Counted from the first letter of the stretch, positions 1-11,616 are shown. The stretch: 64,000 nt of DNA from Arthrobacter tumbae (GCF_016907495.1 NZ_JAFBCC010000001.1:3410001-3474000); one strand, 5' to 3'. The notes: generated from the sequence alone by a model not told the origin. Program-made: numbers and translations.

Positions 1-1
1 C

Positions 2-274
2 CTGCTGGACGGCAAGCGGACCATCATTGCGCAGGCCCTCGCCAGGCACCAGGGCAGCTTTGATCGTGCACTCATGGTCGGTGACCGCGTGCATGACATT
101 GAAGGAGCAGCAGCAAATGGCCTGGACTGCATCGCCGTCGCATGGGGATTCGGCAGCGAAAGGGAGTTTGAATCAGGCGGACCGGCCGGCGTCGTGAGCA
201 CCGCGGAAAGCCTGCTCGAACACATCCTTGCCTACGCGGAGCCGTCCCGGGCGGTGACCCGTGGGCGTCTATGA
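2..274 (+). CDS. HAD-family hydrolase, phosphoglycolate-phosphatase-like (3' part)
   Basis: The gene enters from the left edge; only the last 90 codons are present, reading from base 2. The visible part holds the C-terminal HAD signature MVGDRVHDIEGA (Mg-binding Asp motif IV) followed by GLDCIAVAWGFGS, typical of Gph/PGP-type phosphatases that remove phosphate from small metabolites in the cytosol. The nucleophile Asp motif and cap domain lie outside the window, so the substrate cannot be told. It overlaps the next gene by 14 bases, suggesting co-transcription with the acyltransferase. Confidence 0.85.
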   Translation: MLDGKRTIIAQALARHQGSFDRALMVGDRVHDIEGAAANGLDCIAVAWGFGSEREFESGGPAGVVSTAESLLEHILAYAEPSRAVTRGRL

Positions 275-926
275 CCTGACGCGCAGCAGCACCCGCGGCC
301 TGATCGCCGGTCTGTGCAGGCCCACCGTCCACGGGTTGGAGAACGTACCGCCCGGCGGCGGATTCATCGTCGCGCCCAACCATCTGTCATTTCTCGACAG
401 CGTCCTCGTGCAGGCCCTCATGCCGCGCCCCGTCGCGTTCTTCGCGAAAGCTGAATACTTCACCGGCACCGGCGTGAAGGGTGCGCTCATGCGCTCGTTC
501 TTCGAAGGTGTCGGATCGATTCCCGTGCAGCGGGGCCAACAGGCAGCCAGCGTCCAGGCACTGAAGACGCTCCTCGGCATGCTGGAGGCGGGAGACGGCG
601 TCGGCATCTACCCGGAAGGAACCCGATCCCGCGACGGCCTGCTGTACCGGGGAAGGACCGGCGTGGGATGGCTCGCCCTGACCACCGGGGCGCCGGTGGT
701 GCCGGTCGGGCTGCTTGGCACGGATCGTCTTCAGCCGGCGGGCAGCCGCTGGGTCCGCCCGCAGCACTTCACGATGAGGATCGGGGAGCCGCTGTATTTC
801 GAGCGGACCGGCCCGGACCATTCCCTTCCGGCGCGCAGGCAGGCCACAGATACGATCATGGACGCGATAGCGGCGCTGACCAAGCAGCCCAGGGCCGCCG
901 GCTACAACACCGGCCCGGCCGAATGA
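261..926 (+). CDS. 1-acyl-sn-glycerol-3-phosphate acyltransferase family protein (PlsC-like)
   Basis: The protein has 221 residues and a GTG start that overlaps the preceding HAD gene. It carries the glycerolipid acyltransferase motifs in order: NHLSFLD at residues 40-46 (the HX4D catalytic pair), a GSIPVQRG block near 85-92, and YPEGTRS at 117-123 (glycerol-phosphate binding). Such enzymes transfer an acyl chain to lysophosphatidic acid at the inner membrane face during phospholipid synthesis. No long membrane helix is evident beyond a short N-terminal hydrophobic stretch, which is usual for the small actinobacterial members. Acceptor specificity is inferred from family only. Confidence 0.9.
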   Translation: MGVYDLTRSSTRGLIAGLCRPTVHGLENVPPGGGFIVAPNHLSFLDSVLVQALMPRPVAFFAKAEYFTGTGVKGALMRSFFEGVGSIPVQRGQQAASVQALKTLLGMLEAGDGVGIYPEGTRSRDGLLYRGRTGVGWLALTTGAPVVPVGLLGTDRLQPAGSRWVRPQHFTMRIGEPLYFERTGPDHSLPARRQATDTIMDAIAALTKQPRAAGYNTGPAE

Positions 927-980
927 CGCCCGGCTGCCGAAGCTGACTGCAGCACCGACGGTTGGGTGGCGTCACGCCGG

Positions 981-986
981 TAGGAT
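981..986 (+). promoter_or_regulatory. -10 element of uvrC, leaderless promoter
   Basis: TAGGAT lies exactly six bases upstream of the uvrC GTG at 993. No Shine-Dalgarno sequence precedes that GTG. This spacing places the transcription start on the start codon, the layout of actinobacterial leaderless mRNAs. Confidence 0.55.
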
Positions 987-992
987 ACTCGG

Positions 993-3002
993 GTGGCAGA
1001 TCCAGCAACGTACCGCCCGAAGGCCGGCGAGATCCCTCAAGATCCCGGGGTGTATCGGTTTCGGGACCCGCATCGGCGGGTTGTGTACGTCGGCAAGGCG
1101 AAGAACCTTCGCTCAAGGCTTAACTCCTACTTTGCCAACCCCCAGGGGTTGATGCCGCGCACCCGGGCCATGGTCCACACTGCGGCGAGCGTTGAGTGGA
1201 CAGTCGTCGGCAGCGAGCTCGAGGCGCTCCAATTGGAGTACACCTGGATCAAGGAATTCAATCCGCGCTTCAATGTGATGTTCCGCGACGACAAGTCCTA
1301 CCCCTACCTGGCAGTCACGCTGGGGGAGAAGTACCCCCGGGTCCAAGTCATGCGCGGTGACCGGCGCAAGGACACCCGCTACTTTGGTCCGTTCTACCCG
1401 GCGAAGGCGATCCGGGAAACGGTCGACACCCTGCTTCGCGTATTCCCGGTCCGCACCTGCAGCGCCGGTGTGTTCAAGCGCGCTGAACGCTCCGGGCGGC
1501 CGTGCCTGCTCGGTTACATCGACAAGTGCTCCGCACCCTGCGTCGGACGCATCTCGCCGGAGGACCACCGCGAGCTCGCGGTCCAGTTCTGTGACTTCAT
1601 GTCCGGGCAGGCCGGCCGATTCGTCCGGGAACTCGAACAGAAGATGTCCGCTGCCGTCGCCGAACTCGATTATGAGTCGGCCGCGCGCGTCCGCGATGAC
1701 ATCGCCGCGCTGAAAAGGGTTTTTGAACGCAACACCGTCGTACTCAGCGAAGACACCGACGCTGACGTCTTCGCCCTTGCCGAGGATGAACTCGAAGCCG
1801 CAGTCCAGGTTTTCCACGTGCGTGGGGGAAGGATCCGGGGCCAGCGCGGATGGATGGTGGAAAAGGTGGAGGACATGACCACCGCGGATCTCGTCGAGCA
1901 CCTCCTGCAGCAGGTTTACGGCGAGGGCAACAGCAGCAACAACCGCATTCCGCGGGAAGTCCTCGTTCCCCAGATGCCGAGCAACGAGGATCAGATGCGG
2001 GAATGGCTGTACCGGCTGCGAGGCGCCCGCGTGGACATCCGGGTGCCGCAGCGGGGGGACAAGGCGACCCTGCTCGGTACTGTCGCTCAGAACGCCGCGG
2101 ACTCGCTCAGGCTCCACAAAAGCCGCCGCGCCGGTGACATCACCACGCGGTCTGCTGCCCTGCAGGAGTTGCAGGAAGCGCTGGATCTGCCGATGCCGCT
2201 GATGAGGATCGAATGCTTCGATATCTCCCATGTCCAGGGCACCAATGTGGTGGCGTCGATGGTCGTGGTGGAGGACGGGCTGCCGCGCAAGTCCGACTAT
2301 CGCAGGTTCTCCATCACCGGCGACGCTGCCCGCGATGACACCTCGTCGATGTATGACGTCATCTCGCGCAGGTTCCGCAACTACCTTGCCGAGAGTAATC
2401 CGCTGGATTCCCTTCCCGGAAACGGATACACAGACGACGACGGCGTCAGCGGCCCTGTGCCCATGGAACCGAAAGCACCGGCACGCCAGAAGTTCGCCTA
2501 TCCTCCGAACCTGGTGGTGGTTGACGGTGGCCAACCGCAGGTGCGCGCGGCCGCACGGGCACTGGCAGACCTTGGAATTGACGATGTCTTCGTCATCGGG
2601 CTCGCAAAACGGCTGGAAGAGGTCTGGCTTTCAGAGGGAGATTTTCCTGTCATCCTTCCCCGCGCTTCCGAAGGATTGTTCCTCCTCCAGCGCATCCGCG
2701 ATGAGGCCCACCGTTTCGCCCTGGCGTACCACCGTCAGAAGCGCGGGAAATCAATGACGGTGTCGGTACTGGATGAAGTTCCCGGGCTCGGCCCGGCGAA
2801 ACGGAGCGCCCTGCTGAAGCACTTCGGCTCGGTCCGCAAACTCAAGGCGGCAAGCGTGGAGGAACTGCAGGCAGTGCAGGGAGTGGGCCCTGCGTTGGCC
2901 GCTACAATCCGGCGGCACCTCGCGGCAGGCAGCGGCGAAGGCGCGGACAGGGAGCCCGTCGCTGCCGTGAATATGGCGACCGGCGAAATACTCGATTCTT
3001 AG
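993..3002 (+). CDS. uvrC: Excinuclease ABC subunit C
   Basis: UvrC makes both incisions around a bulky DNA lesion in nucleotide excision repair, together with UvrA and UvrB. The 669-residue protein shows the N-terminal GIY-YIG nuclease (GVYRFRD then [14 protein letters not shown], residues 19-47), a UVR motif that contacts UvrB ([17 protein letters not shown], about 225-241), the RNase H-like second nuclease ([14 protein letters not shown], about 405) and a C-terminal tandem helix-hairpin-helix ([18 protein letters not shown], then [16 protein letters not shown]). The length is normal. The GTG start is supported by a -10 box six bases upstream. It begins the conserved uvrC-rapZ-yvcK-whiA block. 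Confidence 0.98.
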   Translation: MADPATYRPKAGEIPQDPGVYRFRDPHRRVVYVGKAKNLRSRLNSYFANPQGLMPRTRAMVHTAASVEWTVVGSELEALQLEYTWIKEFNPRFNVMFRDDKSYPYLAVTLGEKYPRVQVMRGDRRKDTRYFGPFYPAKAIRETVDTLLRVFPVRTCSAGVFKRAERSGRPCLLGYIDKCSAPCVGRISPEDHRELAVQFCDFMSGQAGRFVRELEQKMSAAVAELDYESAARVRDDIAALKRVFERNTVVLSEDTDADVFALAEDELEAAVQVFHVRGGRIRGQRGWMVEKVEDMTTADLVEHLLQQVYGEGNSSNNRIPREVLVPQMPSNEDQMREWLYRLRGARVDIRVPQRGDKATLLGTVAQNAADSLRLHKSRRAGDITTRSAALQELQEALDLPMPLMRIECFDISHVQGTNVVASMVVVEDGLPRKSDYRRFSITGDAARDDTSSMYDVISRRFRNYLAESNPLDSLPGNGYTDDDGVSGPVPMEPKAPARQKFAYPPNLVVVDGGQPQVRAAARALADLGIDDVFVIGLAKRLEEVWLSEGDFPVILPRASEGLFLLQRIRDEAHRFALAYHRQKRGKSMTVSVLDEVPGLGPAKRSALLKHFGSVRKLKAASVEELQAVQGVGPALAATIRRHLAAGSGEGADREPVAAVNMATGEILDS

Positions 3003-3075
3003 TTAGGGTAGACGTGGACGCTGGCCCTGAGGCTGGTGTACATGTGCGTGCGATGGTGGGACGGAAAACGAACAT

Positions 3076-3975
3076 ATGAACGAGACTGACGGTCTGACGC
3101 CGGTCAAACCTGCCGAATCCGAACTGCTCGTAGTCACGGGCATGTCGGGTGCCGGCCGCAGTACGGCGGCAAACGCGCTGGAAGACCACGGCTGGTATGT
3201 CGTGGAAAACCTTCCGCCGCAGATGCTGAGCACCCTGACCGAGATCGTGTCCCGCACCCCGGAGTCCATCCCGAAGCTTGCCGTCGTCATCGACGTGCGG
3301 AGCAAGGAACTGTTCCAGAACGTACAGGGATCCCTGGCAGCGCTGCGGGCGGCGGGTATCACCTACCGGGTCCTGTTCCTCGATGCGGCGGACAACACAC
3401 TGGTGCGGCGGTTCGAGCAGGGACGGCGCCCTCATCCGCTCCAGGGGGACGGACGCATCCTGGACGGCATCTCGGCGGAGCGGGAGGTGCTGAAGGAGCT
3501 CAAGCACGCGTCGGATCTCGTGGTGGACACCACGCAGCTCAATGTGCACGCGCTCGCAACGACCATCACTGAACTGTTCTCTGACTCCGGTCCGATCGTC
3601 CTGCGGTTGAACGTCATGAGTTTCGGCTTCAAGTACGGCTTGCCGGTCGATGCCAACTTCGTCGCGGACGTCCGCTTCATCCCGAACCCGCACTGGGTAC
3701 CAGTGCTGCGGCCGCAGACCGGCATGGATGTACCCGTCCGGGACTATGTCCTCGAGGCCAACGGTGCCGCGGAGTTCATTGACAGGTACGTCAACGCCCT
3801 CGAGCCGGTCCTCGAAGGCTATCGCCGCGAGAACAAGCACTATGCCACGATTGCCGTCGGCTGCACGGGCGGCAAGCACCGTTCCGTTGCGGTGACCGAG
3901 GAGATCGCGCAGCGGCTCGCGCAACTGCCCCGCGTGCAGGTGACCGCCCACCACCGAGATCTCGGGCGCGAATAG
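3076..3975 (+). CDS. rapZ: RNase adapter / nucleotide-binding protein RapZ
   Basis: This is a 299-residue P-loop protein of the RapZ (YvcJ) family. In E. coli the family member delivers a small RNA to RNase E; in Gram-positive bacteria it is genetically tied to YvcK and WhiA. The Walker A region reads GMSGAGRST (about residues 22-30), with Arg where the usual Walker Lys sits; this substitution is common in actinobacterial members. The C-terminal half has the conserved [15 protein letters not shown] block (about 257-271). The stop overlaps the yvcK GTG by one base, so the two are translationally coupled. What it binds in this organism is not shown by the sequence. Confidence 0.93.
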   Translation: MNETDGLTPVKPAESELLVVTGMSGAGRSTAANALEDHGWYVVENLPPQMLSTLTEIVSRTPESIPKLAVVIDVRSKELFQNVQGSLAALRAAGITYRVLFLDAADNTLVRRFEQGRRPHPLQGDGRILDGISAEREVLKELKHASDLVVDTTQLNVHALATTITELFSDSGPIVLRLNVMSFGFKYGLPVDANFVADVRFIPNPHWVPVLRPQTGMDVPVRDYVLEANGAAEFIDRYVNALEPVLEGYRRENKHYATIAVGCTGGKHRSVAVTEEIAQRLAQLPRVQVTAHHRDLGRE

Positions 3976-5006
3976 TGGCGGTCCTCACCGGATCGCTGCC
4001 GCTGATTCCAGCCCTGTCGGCTGCGCGTTCCGCTGGGGGGTCGCAGGACAGCGCCCCTTCGGTGGTCGCTCTGGGCGGCGGTCACGGATTGTCAGCGTCG
4101 CTGTCTGCGCTGCGCCTGCTCACCTCTGAGCTCACGGCTGTCGTGACAGTCGCCGACGACGGCGGCTCCTCCGGGCGCCTGCGCCACGAACTCGGTGTCC
4201 TCCCGCCCGGTGACCTCCGGATGGCATTGGCAGCCCTGTGTGATGACACCGACTGGGGAAGGACCTGGCGGGACGTCATGCAGCACCGATTCGCCTCCCG
4301 GGACGGAGTAGAGGGTTCGCTCGACAACCACGCGCTCGGCAATCTCCTCATCGTCACGCTGTGGGAGCTGCTGGGGGACCCCGTCGCGGGCCTTCAATGG
4401 GCGGGGGCGCTTTTGGGCGCACGTGGGCGTGTGCTGCCTATGGCCAGCGTGCCATTGACAATCGAGGGCGATGTCCTGACAGAGGTCGACGGCGGCCTGC
4501 GGCTCCGGAAGGTGTCCGGGCAGGCGCAACTCGCCATGGCGGGAAGTTCGGGCAACGTCAGCAGGGTCCGCCTGCTCCCCGAGGACGCGCCGGCCTGCGT
4601 TGATGCTCTCAACGCCATTGAGTTGGCGGACTGGGTCATCCTCGGGCCGGGATCCTGGTATACCTCCGTGCTTCCTCACCTCCTTCTGCCCGAGCTGCGG
4701 GATGCTTTGTGCAACACGACGGCGCGGCGTTGCCTGACCATGAATCTGACCAATGACACCAAGGAAACACAGGGGATGAGCGCTGTGGACCACCTCTCGG
4801 TGATCAGGCGCTATGCTCCTGAATTCCGCATCGATGCCGTCATCGCTGACCCCTCGGTGGTCGCGGACCGCGGCGAGTTCGAAGCCGCGGTAGCAGAGAT
4901 GGGAGGCCGGGCGTTCTTGGGTAAAGTAGGGTCTTCAAGCGGCGGACCGGTCCATGACGCGTTGCGCCTGGCAACGGCCTACCACGACATGTTCGGCGAA
5001 TTCTAG
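3975..5006 (+). CDS. yvcK: YvcK/CofD-like gluconeogenesis factor
   Basis: The 343-residue protein belongs to the UPF0052/YvcK family (CuvA in mycobacteria), which is structurally related to the CofD transferases and needed for normal cell shape and growth on gluconeogenic carbon in the species studied. The family block [18 protein letters not shown] starts near residue 30 and is followed by [14 protein letters not shown] and the [11 protein letters not shown] segment, which form the nucleotide-sugar-binding pocket in homologues. The GTG start overlaps the rapZ stop by one base; ten bases separate its stop from the whiA start. Confidence 0.93.
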   Translation: MAVLTGSLPLIPALSAARSAGGSQDSAPSVVALGGGHGLSASLSALRLLTSELTAVVTVADDGGSSGRLRHELGVLPPGDLRMALAALCDDTDWGRTWRDVMQHRFASRDGVEGSLDNHALGNLLIVTLWELLGDPVAGLQWAGALLGARGRVLPMASVPLTIEGDVLTEVDGGLRLRKVSGQAQLAMAGSSGNVSRVRLLPEDAPACVDALNAIELADWVILGPGSWYTSVLPHLLLPELRDALCNTTARRCLTMNLTNDTKETQGMSAVDHLSVIRRYAPEFRIDAVIADPSVVADRGEFEAAVAEMGGRAFLGKVGSSSGGPVHDALRLATAYHDMFGEF

Positions 5007-5016
5007 GAGGGTGTCT

Positions 5017-5997
5017 GTGGCGCTGACCGCGGATGTGAAAGAGGAACTCTCGCACCTCGACGTCAAAAAATCGTCGGTACGCAAGGCTGAGGTCTCCGCA
5101 CTCCTGCGCTTCGCCGGCGGCCTGCACATCATCTCCGGGCGGATTGTCATCGAGGCGGAAGTGGACCTCGCATCGACCGCGCGCAGGCTGCGCACTGCCA
5201 TCGCGGACGTCTACGGGCACACCAGCGACATCATCGTGGTCTCGGGAAACGGCCTGAGGCGGGGAAACCGCTATGTCGTTCGCGTCGTTCGGGACGGTGA
5301 ATCACTCGCACGGCAAACCGGGCTGCTGGACAGCCGGGGGAGGCCGGTGCGGGGACTGCCGTCCGCCGTCGTCAATGGCTCGGCAGCTGACGCCGAAGCG
5401 GTGTGGCGCGGAGCGTTCCTCGCCCATGGCTCGCTGACCGAGCCGGGCCGTTCGTCGGCACTGGAGGTCACGTGTCCCGGGCCGGAATCGGCCCTCGCAC
5501 TCGTCGGTGCGGCGCGCCGGCTGGGAATCGCGGCGAAAGCGCGGGAAGTCCGCGGTGTGGATCGCGTCGTCATCCGCGACGGCGATACGATCGCGGTTCT
5601 GCTTACCCGCATGGGCGCCCATGACGCGCTGATGGTCTGGGAGGAACGGAGGATGCGCAAGGAGGTCCGCGCCACCGCCAACCGCCTGGCCAATTTCGAC
5701 GACGCAAACCTGCGGCGGTCGGCGCAGGCAGCGGTGGCGGCGGGCGCGCGGGTCGAACGTGCGCTGGAAATCCTCGCCGACGAAGTGCCTGACCACCTGA
5801 AGTACGCGGGCGAGCTTCGCGTGGGCCACAAACAGGCAAGCCTTGACGAATTGGGCCGGATTGCGGATCCTCCCATGACCAAAGACGCAATCGCCGGGCG
5901 TATCCGCCGTCTGCTCGCTATGGCGGACAAGCGGGCCATCGAACTCGGAATCCCGGGAACCGAGGCCAATGTGACCGCCGACATGTTGGATGACTGA
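5017..5997 (+). CDS. whiA: Sporulation/cell-division regulator WhiA
   Basis: WhiA is a DNA-binding protein that controls division and, in Streptomyces, sporulation genes. The protein has an N-terminal LAGLIDADG-homing-endonuclease-like fold (about residues 1-200) and a C-terminal helix-turn-helix ([19 protein letters not shown] near 290). I chose the GTG at 5017, giving the canonical start [14 protein letters not shown] and 326 residues, the usual family length; an AGGAGG lies at 5005-5010. An in-frame GTG at 5011 sits on top of that ribosome-binding site and is less likely. The gene ends the uvrC-rapZ-yvcK-whiA block. Confidence 0.96.
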   Translation: MALTADVKEELSHLDVKKSSVRKAEVSALLRFAGGLHIISGRIVIEAEVDLASTARRLRTAIADVYGHTSDIIVVSGNGLRRGNRYVVRVVRDGESLARQTGLLDSRGRPVRGLPSAVVNGSAADAEAVWRGAFLAHGSLTEPGRSSALEVTCPGPESALALVGAARRLGIAAKAREVRGVDRVVIRDGDTIAVLLTRMGAHDALMVWEERRMRKEVRATANRLANFDDANLRRSAQAAVAAGARVERALEILADEVPDHLKYAGELRVGHKQASLDELGRIADPPMTKDAIAGRIRRLLAMADKRAIELGIPGTEANVTADMLDD

Positions 5998-6023
5998 ATA
6001 CGTGCATAGGATGGAAGTTCAAG

Positions 6024-6055
6024 GGCCTCCCGCACGCCGCCAAGGGTGCGGGGCC
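6024..6055 (+). terminator. GC-rich hairpin after whiA
   Basis: The arms GGCCTCCCGCAC and GTGCGGGGCC pair with one bulged T around a ten-base loop. There is no T-run, so this may be an attenuating or rho-assisted terminator of the whiA operon, or part of the sodA leader. Confidence 0.45.
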
Positions 6056-6114
6056 TAGCCTGGAGAACCGCAACAGCCGGGCTGCTGCCCGGAATACAGG
6101 ACCTGGAGGATTTC

Positions 6115-6741
6115 GTGAGCGAATACGTACTGCCCGAACTCAACTACGACTACGCGGCGCTTGAACCGCATATCTCGGCGCGGATCATGGAGCTTCACCA
6201 CAGCAAGCACCACGCAGCGTACGTCAAGGGTGCCAATGACGCCCTTGCACAGCTCGCCGAGGCTCGTCAGAAGGGGGACTTCGCAAACATCCCCAAGCTG
6301 TCAAAGGATCTTGCGTTCCACACCGGTGGACACATCAACCACTCCGTGTTCTGGAACAACCTTTCGCCGAACGGCGGCGACAAGCCCGAGGGCGAGCTCG
6401 CAGCCGCGATCGATGATGCATTCGGTTCTTTCGACGCGTTCCGCGGACACTTCAACGCCGCCGCACTGAGCCTTCAGGGTTCAGGCTGGGCGTTGCTTGC
6501 CTGGGAACCCATCGGCGGCAACCTGGTGATCGAGCAGCTCTACGATCAGCAGGGCAACGTTCCTGTCGGAACCACCCCGCTGCTCATGCTTGACATGTGG
6601 GAGCACGCGTTCTACCTCGACTACGTGAACGTCAAGGCAGACTACGTGAAGGCCTTCTGGAATATCGTCAACTGGGCTGATGTTGCCCGCCGCTTCGAGG
6701 GTGCACGCACCAACGCATCGGGTCTTATCACCCTTTCCTGA
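6115..6741 (+). CDS. sodA: Superoxide dismutase, Mn/Fe type
   Basis: This cytosolic enzyme dismutates superoxide to oxygen and peroxide. The GTG at 6115, with a GGAGGA just upstream, gives 208 residues beginning near the family's YxLPELxYDYxALEPHIS motif. The four metal ligands are visible: His in MELHHSKHH (about residue 27), His in [10 protein letters not shown] (about 76-79), Asp in [12 protein letters not shown] (about 162) and its His (about 166). The preference for Mn over Fe cannot be settled by reading alone. The gene stands alone, with hairpins on both sides. Confidence 0.96.
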   Translation: MSEYVLPELNYDYAALEPHISARIMELHHSKHHAAYVKGANDALAQLAEARQKGDFANIPKLSKDLAFHTGGHINHSVFWNNLSPNGGDKPEGELAAAIDDAFGSFDAFRGHFNAAALSLQGSGWALLAWEPIGGNLVIEQLYDQQGNVPVGTTPLLMLDMWEHAFYLDYVNVKADYVKAFWNIVNWADVARRFEGARTNASGLITLS

Positions 6742-6761
6742 TCGATTCGCGCCGCGCGTAA

Positions 6762-6787
6762 CCTTTCCCGCCGACCCGGCGGGAAGG
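6762..6787 (+). terminator. Terminator hairpin after sodA
   Basis: CCTTTCCCGCCG pairs with CGGCGGGAAGG across a three-base loop, with one bulged T. It lies 21 bases after the sodA stop. A poly-T tail is missing, as is common in high-GC genomes. Confidence 0.6.
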
Positions 6788-6802
6788 GGCGCCGGTGCGT
6801 AA

Positions 6803-7969
<1,167 letters not shown>

Positions 7970-7976
7970 GGACACT

Positions 7977-9224
7977 GTGAGCTATTCATCGCTGAATGAC
8001 CTGCTGAACGTTGGTGTCCGCGGGCGGCGCGTTCTGGTCCGGTCGGACCTGAACGTGCCGCTCGAGGGCGACCTCCCCGACCTGCGAGTAACCGATGACG
8101 GCCGGATCAGGGCCTCACTGCCGGTCCTGCGCAAGCTCACCGAGGCCGGCGCCGCAGTGATCGTGATGGCGCACCTGGGCCGTCCCAAGGGCGCACCTGA
8201 AGACAAGTACTCTCTCAAGCCAGCGGTGGACCGGTTGACGGAGCTGGCGGACTTCGACGTCGCCTTCGCCGACGACGTCACCGGGGAAAGCGCGCGGTCG
8301 CACGCCCAGGCCCTGTCCGAGGGAAGTGTACTCGTTCTGGAGAACGTCCGGTTCGATGCCCGTGAGACAAGCAAGGACGATTCCGAACGGGCTGCGTTCG
8401 CTGACGAGCTCGTGCAGTTGACGGGGGGAAACGGTGCATACGTGGACGACGCCTTCGGCGCCGTGCACCGCAAGCATGCGAGTGTGTACGACGTCGCTTC
8501 ACGTCTGCCTGCATACCAGGGGGACCTCGTGAAGGCTGAAGTCGACGTGCTGCAGCGCCTCACCACGGAACCGGAGCGGCCCTTTGTCGTCGTGCTCGGT
8601 GGTTCGAAAGTGTCAGACAAACTTGCAGTCATCGAAAACCTCATCGGCACAGCGGATCGGTTGCTGATCGGCGGCGGCATGGTTTTCACCTTCCTCGCGG
8701 CCCAGGGACACTCAGTTGGTGCAAGCCTGCTTGAAGAGGACCAGCTGGACACCGTGCGCGGCTATCTTGACCGTGCCGGGGAGGCCGGCACTGAATTCGT
8801 TTTGCCTACCGACATAGTGGTTGCGGAGAAGTTTGCGGCCGACGCAGGCCACGAGACCATCCCTTCCGGCGTCATGGAATCAGGGCAGTACGGTGCCACG
8901 GGGCTGGGACTGGATATCGGTCCTGAGTCGGGTGTTGATTTCGCCCGGCATATCAGTCAGGCGCGCACGGTTTTCTGGAACGGACCCATGGGCGTGTTTG
9001 AGTTTGACGCCTTTGCGGCCGGTACCAAAGCCGTGGCGCAGGCACTTGCCGAGGCGACGGCGGCAGGAGCGCTCACGGTGGTTGGCGGCGGTGATTCGGC
9101 TGCGGCTGTACGCGGCCTGGGCTTTGACGAATCGAGCTTCAGCCACATCTCGACCGGTGGCGGCGCCAGCCTGGAATACCTTGAGGGCAAGGAACTGCCG
9201 GGCCTGACCGCGCTGCAGCGCTGA
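7977..9224 (+). CDS. pgk: Phosphoglycerate kinase
   Basis: It transfers the acyl-phosphate of 1,3-bisphosphoglycerate to ADP, the first ATP-forming step of glycolysis. The GTG at 7977 gives 415 residues beginning [20 protein letters not shown]. The signature [12 protein letters not shown] lies near residues 17-28, the substrate-binding MAHLGRPKG near 65, and the nucleotide-binding hinge [12 protein letters not shown] near 205 plus GGGDSAAAV near 380. The length is typical for the family. Confidence 0.98.
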   Translation: MSYSSLNDLLNVGVRGRRVLVRSDLNVPLEGDLPDLRVTDDGRIRASLPVLRKLTEAGAAVIVMAHLGRPKGAPEDKYSLKPAVDRLTELADFDVAFADDVTGESARSHAQALSEGSVLVLENVRFDARETSKDDSERAAFADELVQLTGGNGAYVDDAFGAVHRKHASVYDVASRLPAYQGDLVKAEVDVLQRLTTEPERPFVVVLGGSKVSDKLAVIENLIGTADRLLIGGGMVFTFLAAQGHSVGASLLEEDQLDTVRGYLDRAGEAGTEFVLPTDIVVAEKFAADAGHETIPSGVMESGQYGATGLGLDIGPESGVDFARHISQARTVFWNGPMGVFEFDAFAAGTKAVAQALAEATAAGALTVVGGGDSAAAVRGLGFDESSFSHISTGGGASLEYLEGKELPGLTALQR

Positions 9225-9259
9225 CACCATTTCCGCAGACTTCTAGAACTGGAGAACCC

Positions 9260-10075
9260 ATGACTTCCTCGACGAACGGAACCTACGACCGTCGTCCGCT
9301 GATCGCCGGCAACTGGAAGATGAACCTGGACCACGTCCAGGGCATCACCCTGCTGCAGAAGATGGCGTGGACCCTCGACGACGCAAAGCACGACTACTCG
9401 CGCGTGGAGGTGGCGGTGTTCCCTCCCTTCACCGACCTCCGCGGAGTCCAGACACTCGTCAAGGGTGATGATCTCGACGTCGTCTACGGCGGCCAGGACC
9501 TCTCACCATTCGATTCCGGCGCTTACACCGGCGACACGTCGGGTCAGTTCCTGGAGAAGCTCGGATGCGCCTACGTACTTGTGGGCCACTCGGAACGGCG
9601 AACCATCCACGGCGAGTCGGACGAGCTGTTGAACCGAAAGGTGCAGGCCGCATACCGCCACAATCTGGTTCCGGTCCTGTGCGTGGGCGAGGGCCTTGAG
9701 ATCCGCCAGGCGGGAAACCACGTTGAACACACGCTCGGGCAGCTTCGCGAAGACGTCGCCGGGCTGAGCACGGAGCAGGCAGCCAATCTGGTGGTCGCCT
9801 ACGAACCCGTGTGGGCCATCGGAACCGGGGAGGTCGCCGGGCCGGGCGACGCTCAGGAGATGTGCGCGGCCATCCGATCGGAACTTGCGGTGATCTTTGA
9901 CGAATCAGTCGCTGCGCGTGTCCGGCTTCTCTACGGAGGTTCCGTCAAGGCATCGAACGCTGCCGCAATCCTCAAGGAGCGCGACGTGGACGGCGTGCTT
10001 GTCGGCGGGGCGAGCCTGGACGTCGATGAGTTTGCTAATATTGTCAGGTTCGAGCACCATCTGGTGACCGACTAA
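9260..10075 (+). CDS. tpiA: Triosephosphate isomerase
   Basis: It interconverts dihydroxyacetone phosphate and glyceraldehyde-3-phosphate. The 271 residues contain AGNWKMN (catalytic Lys, about residue 18), VGHSERR (catalytic His, about 110), [11 protein letters not shown] (catalytic Glu, about 180) and [11 protein letters not shown] near the C-terminus. TGGAGA precedes the ATG. It sits between pgk and secG, the usual actinobacterial order. Confidence 0.98.
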   Translation: MTSSTNGTYDRRPLIAGNWKMNLDHVQGITLLQKMAWTLDDAKHDYSRVEVAVFPPFTDLRGVQTLVKGDDLDVVYGGQDLSPFDSGAYTGDTSGQFLEKLGCAYVLVGHSERRTIHGESDELLNRKVQAAYRHNLVPVLCVGEGLEIRQAGNHVEHTLGQLREDVAGLSTEQAANLVVAYEPVWAIGTGEVAGPGDAQEMCAAIRSELAVIFDESVAARVRLLYGGSVKASNAAAILKERDVDGVLVGGASLDVDEFANIVRFEHHLVTD

Positions 10076-10095
10076 GGTCACGCTGAAAGGTCACC

Positions 10096-10347
10096 GTGGA
10101 AATTCTCCGTATCATCCTGTTGGTACTGCTGGGTATCACCAGTTTGCTGCTGACACTGCTCATTTTGCTTCACAAGGGCAGGGGCGGCGGTATGTCCGAC
10201 ATGTTCGGCGGCGGCATGACAACCAGCATGGGGTCTTCCGGAGTCGCTGAGCGCAACCTCAACCGTTTCACGGTTGCCCTTGGGCTGGCTTGGGGTGTAG
10301 TCATCGTCGCCCTGGGGCTGATCCAACGCTTCGCCGGGGACTCGTAG
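10096..10347 (+). CDS. secG: Preprotein translocase subunit SecG
   Basis: SecG is a small accessory part of the SecYEG channel in the cytoplasmic membrane. The 83-residue product has two hydrophobic helices (about residues 2-25 and 57-76) joined by a Gly/Met-rich loop (GRGGGMSDMFGGG), the family pattern. The GTG start lies 20 bases after the tpiA stop with GAAAGG ahead of it. Confidence 0.93.
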   Translation: MEILRIILLVLLGITSLLLTLLILLHKGRGGGMSDMFGGGMTTSMGSSGVAERNLNRFTVALGLAWGVVIVALGLIQRFAGDS

Positions 10348-10435
10348 AACACCTTCAGCTATCCCGCGTCCACCACGTCAGGGCGTACACTGAACCTCGA
10401 ACGCAGGTCGTGTGCGGTACTGATGGGAGCAATCC

Positions 10436-10810
10436 ATGGTGAACGCGGGACACGCTTTTAAGGGGTCACGCATCGGTTCTGGCTATAGTCCGCCAGCATC
10501 CGGGCGGCACCTCGATGCAGAACGCAGGCAGGGCGTGCTCGATCGCACTGTGGTCAGCTACTGGTGCCTGGACGGCCATGAAACCAGGCCCACGTTCGCA
10601 AAATTGAGCGAAGCCGAGATTCCTGAGGTCTGGGAGTGCGGCCGCTGCGGCCGGCCCGCCGGGCGGTCGCCGGGGATGGATCTCACTATCGACGGCGATG
10701 AGCCGTTCAAGAGCCATCTGCAGTATGTCAAGGAGCGCCGCACCGAAGCTGAAGCAAAAAAGGTGCTGGAAAATGCGCTGGCGCAGTTGCGCCAGCGCCA
10801 TTCCTTCTAG
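10436..10810 (+). CDS. rbpA: RNA polymerase-binding protein RbpA
   Basis: RbpA is an actinobacterial factor that binds the sigma subunit and core RNA polymerase and stabilises open complexes. The 124 residues show the core YWCLDGHETRPTF and the zinc-ribbon-like ECGRCGRPAG (about residues 40-80), then the basic C-terminal sigma-interaction helix. GGGAGC lies seven bases before the ATG. The last bases of the gene contain a hairpin that can end the convergent pentose-phosphate operon, and its stop codon overlaps the pgl stop in the shared CTAG. Confidence 0.95.
   Translation: MVNAGHAFKGSRIGSGYSPPASGRHLDAERRQGVLDRTVVSYWCLDGHETRPTFAKLSEAEIPEVWECGRCGRPAGRSPGMDLTIDGDEPFKSHLQYVKERRTEAEAKKVLENALAQLRQRHSF
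10771..10798 (-). terminator. Intrinsic terminator of the pgl operon, inside rbpA
   Basis: On the minus strand, nine bases past the pgl stop, GCGCTGGCGC pairs perfectly with GCGCCAGCGC over a four-base loop and is followed by ATTTT. The same bases encode the ALAQLRQR end of RbpA on the plus strand. Confidence 0.7.
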
Positions 10811-11616
10811 CCGGCGTCGGTCTCGCCCGCATTGATCAGGCGCCCGGGGAGCTGGCTCGCGGCTTCCTGGTCGATCAGCCACAGGGTCTTTCGCCGACCG
10901 CGCGCCCCTGCCGCAGGAACCTGTACGGGACCCGCCCCCGCGAGTGCGAGTCCTACCGCACCTGCCTTGTCCTGCCCGGCAACTCCCAACCAGACTTCCT
11001 CAGCTGAATTGATTGCTTCCAGCGTGAGGCTTACGCGTTCGGGCGGCGGCTTCGGTGCATCCCGAACGCCCACGACGGTCTGACCTTTGGTTCGAATTCC
11101 CGACATTTCCGGGAAGAGCGAGGCGATGTGTGCATCCGGACCGACGCCCAGCAGGAGGATGTCGAACTGTGGAAGACGGGGGTCCGCCAGTTTCGTGCCT
11201 GTCGCTGCTTCCTTGTCCGCCGCTTCCTGGAGGTGCGACGCGTAGTCGGCGGCTGCCTCATCCTCGGTACTGAAGGAATCAGAGCTGCCGAATTCGTGCA
11301 CACGGTCGGCTGAGGCGCCTATCCGGTCCAGGAGGGCCTCCCTGGCCTGGACGACATTGCGGTCCTGATGGCCAGTCGGCAGAAAACGCTCATCCCCCCA
11401 CCAGAAGTCCACGGCGGACCAGTCAACTGCCGATAACGCCGGAGATTCCGCAACCGCGCGGAGCGCTCCGATTCCGAGTGTCCCACCGGTGAGGACCACG
11501 GTTGCTGTTCCGCGTTCGTTCTGGATGTCCACGAGCCGGGTGACGAGCCGGGCTGCCACTGACGCTGCCAACAGTCCTGCATCAGGATGGATACTGACTT
11601 TGGGTTCAGTGTTCAC
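10807..11616 (-). CDS. pgl: 6-phosphogluconolactonase
   Basis: It hydrolyses 6-phosphogluconolactone, the second step of the oxidative pentose phosphate pathway. The 269-residue protein belongs to the DevB/SOL family: the sugar-phosphate-binding VVLTGGTLGIGAL is near residues 40-52, WWGDERFLP near 73-81 and LLGVGPDAHIASLFP near 155-170. It is last in the operon tkt-tal-pgi-zwf-opcA-pgl and overlaps opcA by 11 bases. A CTAG is shared with the rbpA stop. Confidence 0.95.
   Translation of the reverse strand: MNTEPKVSIHPDAGLLAASVAARLVTRLVDIQNERGTATVVLTGGTLGIGALRAVAESPALSAVDWSAVDFWWGDERFLPTGHQDRNVVQAREALLDRIGASADRVHEFGSSDSFSTEDEAAADYASHLQEAADKEAATGTKLADPRLPQFDILLLGVGPDAHIASLFPEMSGIRTKGQTVVGVRDAPKPPPERVSLTLEAINSAEEVWLGVAGQDKAGAVGLALAGAGPVQVPAAGARGRRKTLWLIDQEAASQLPGRLINAGETDAG

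Noticed and set aside
1113..2534. 473-codon minus-strand frame under uvrC
   Set aside because: It mirrors the high third-position GC of uvrC; the translation has no domain pattern and no ribosome-binding site.
3142..3180. Arg in the RapZ Walker A as a disabling mutation
   Set aside because: GAGRS/T is common in actinobacterial RapZ proteins, so it is probably a lineage feature.
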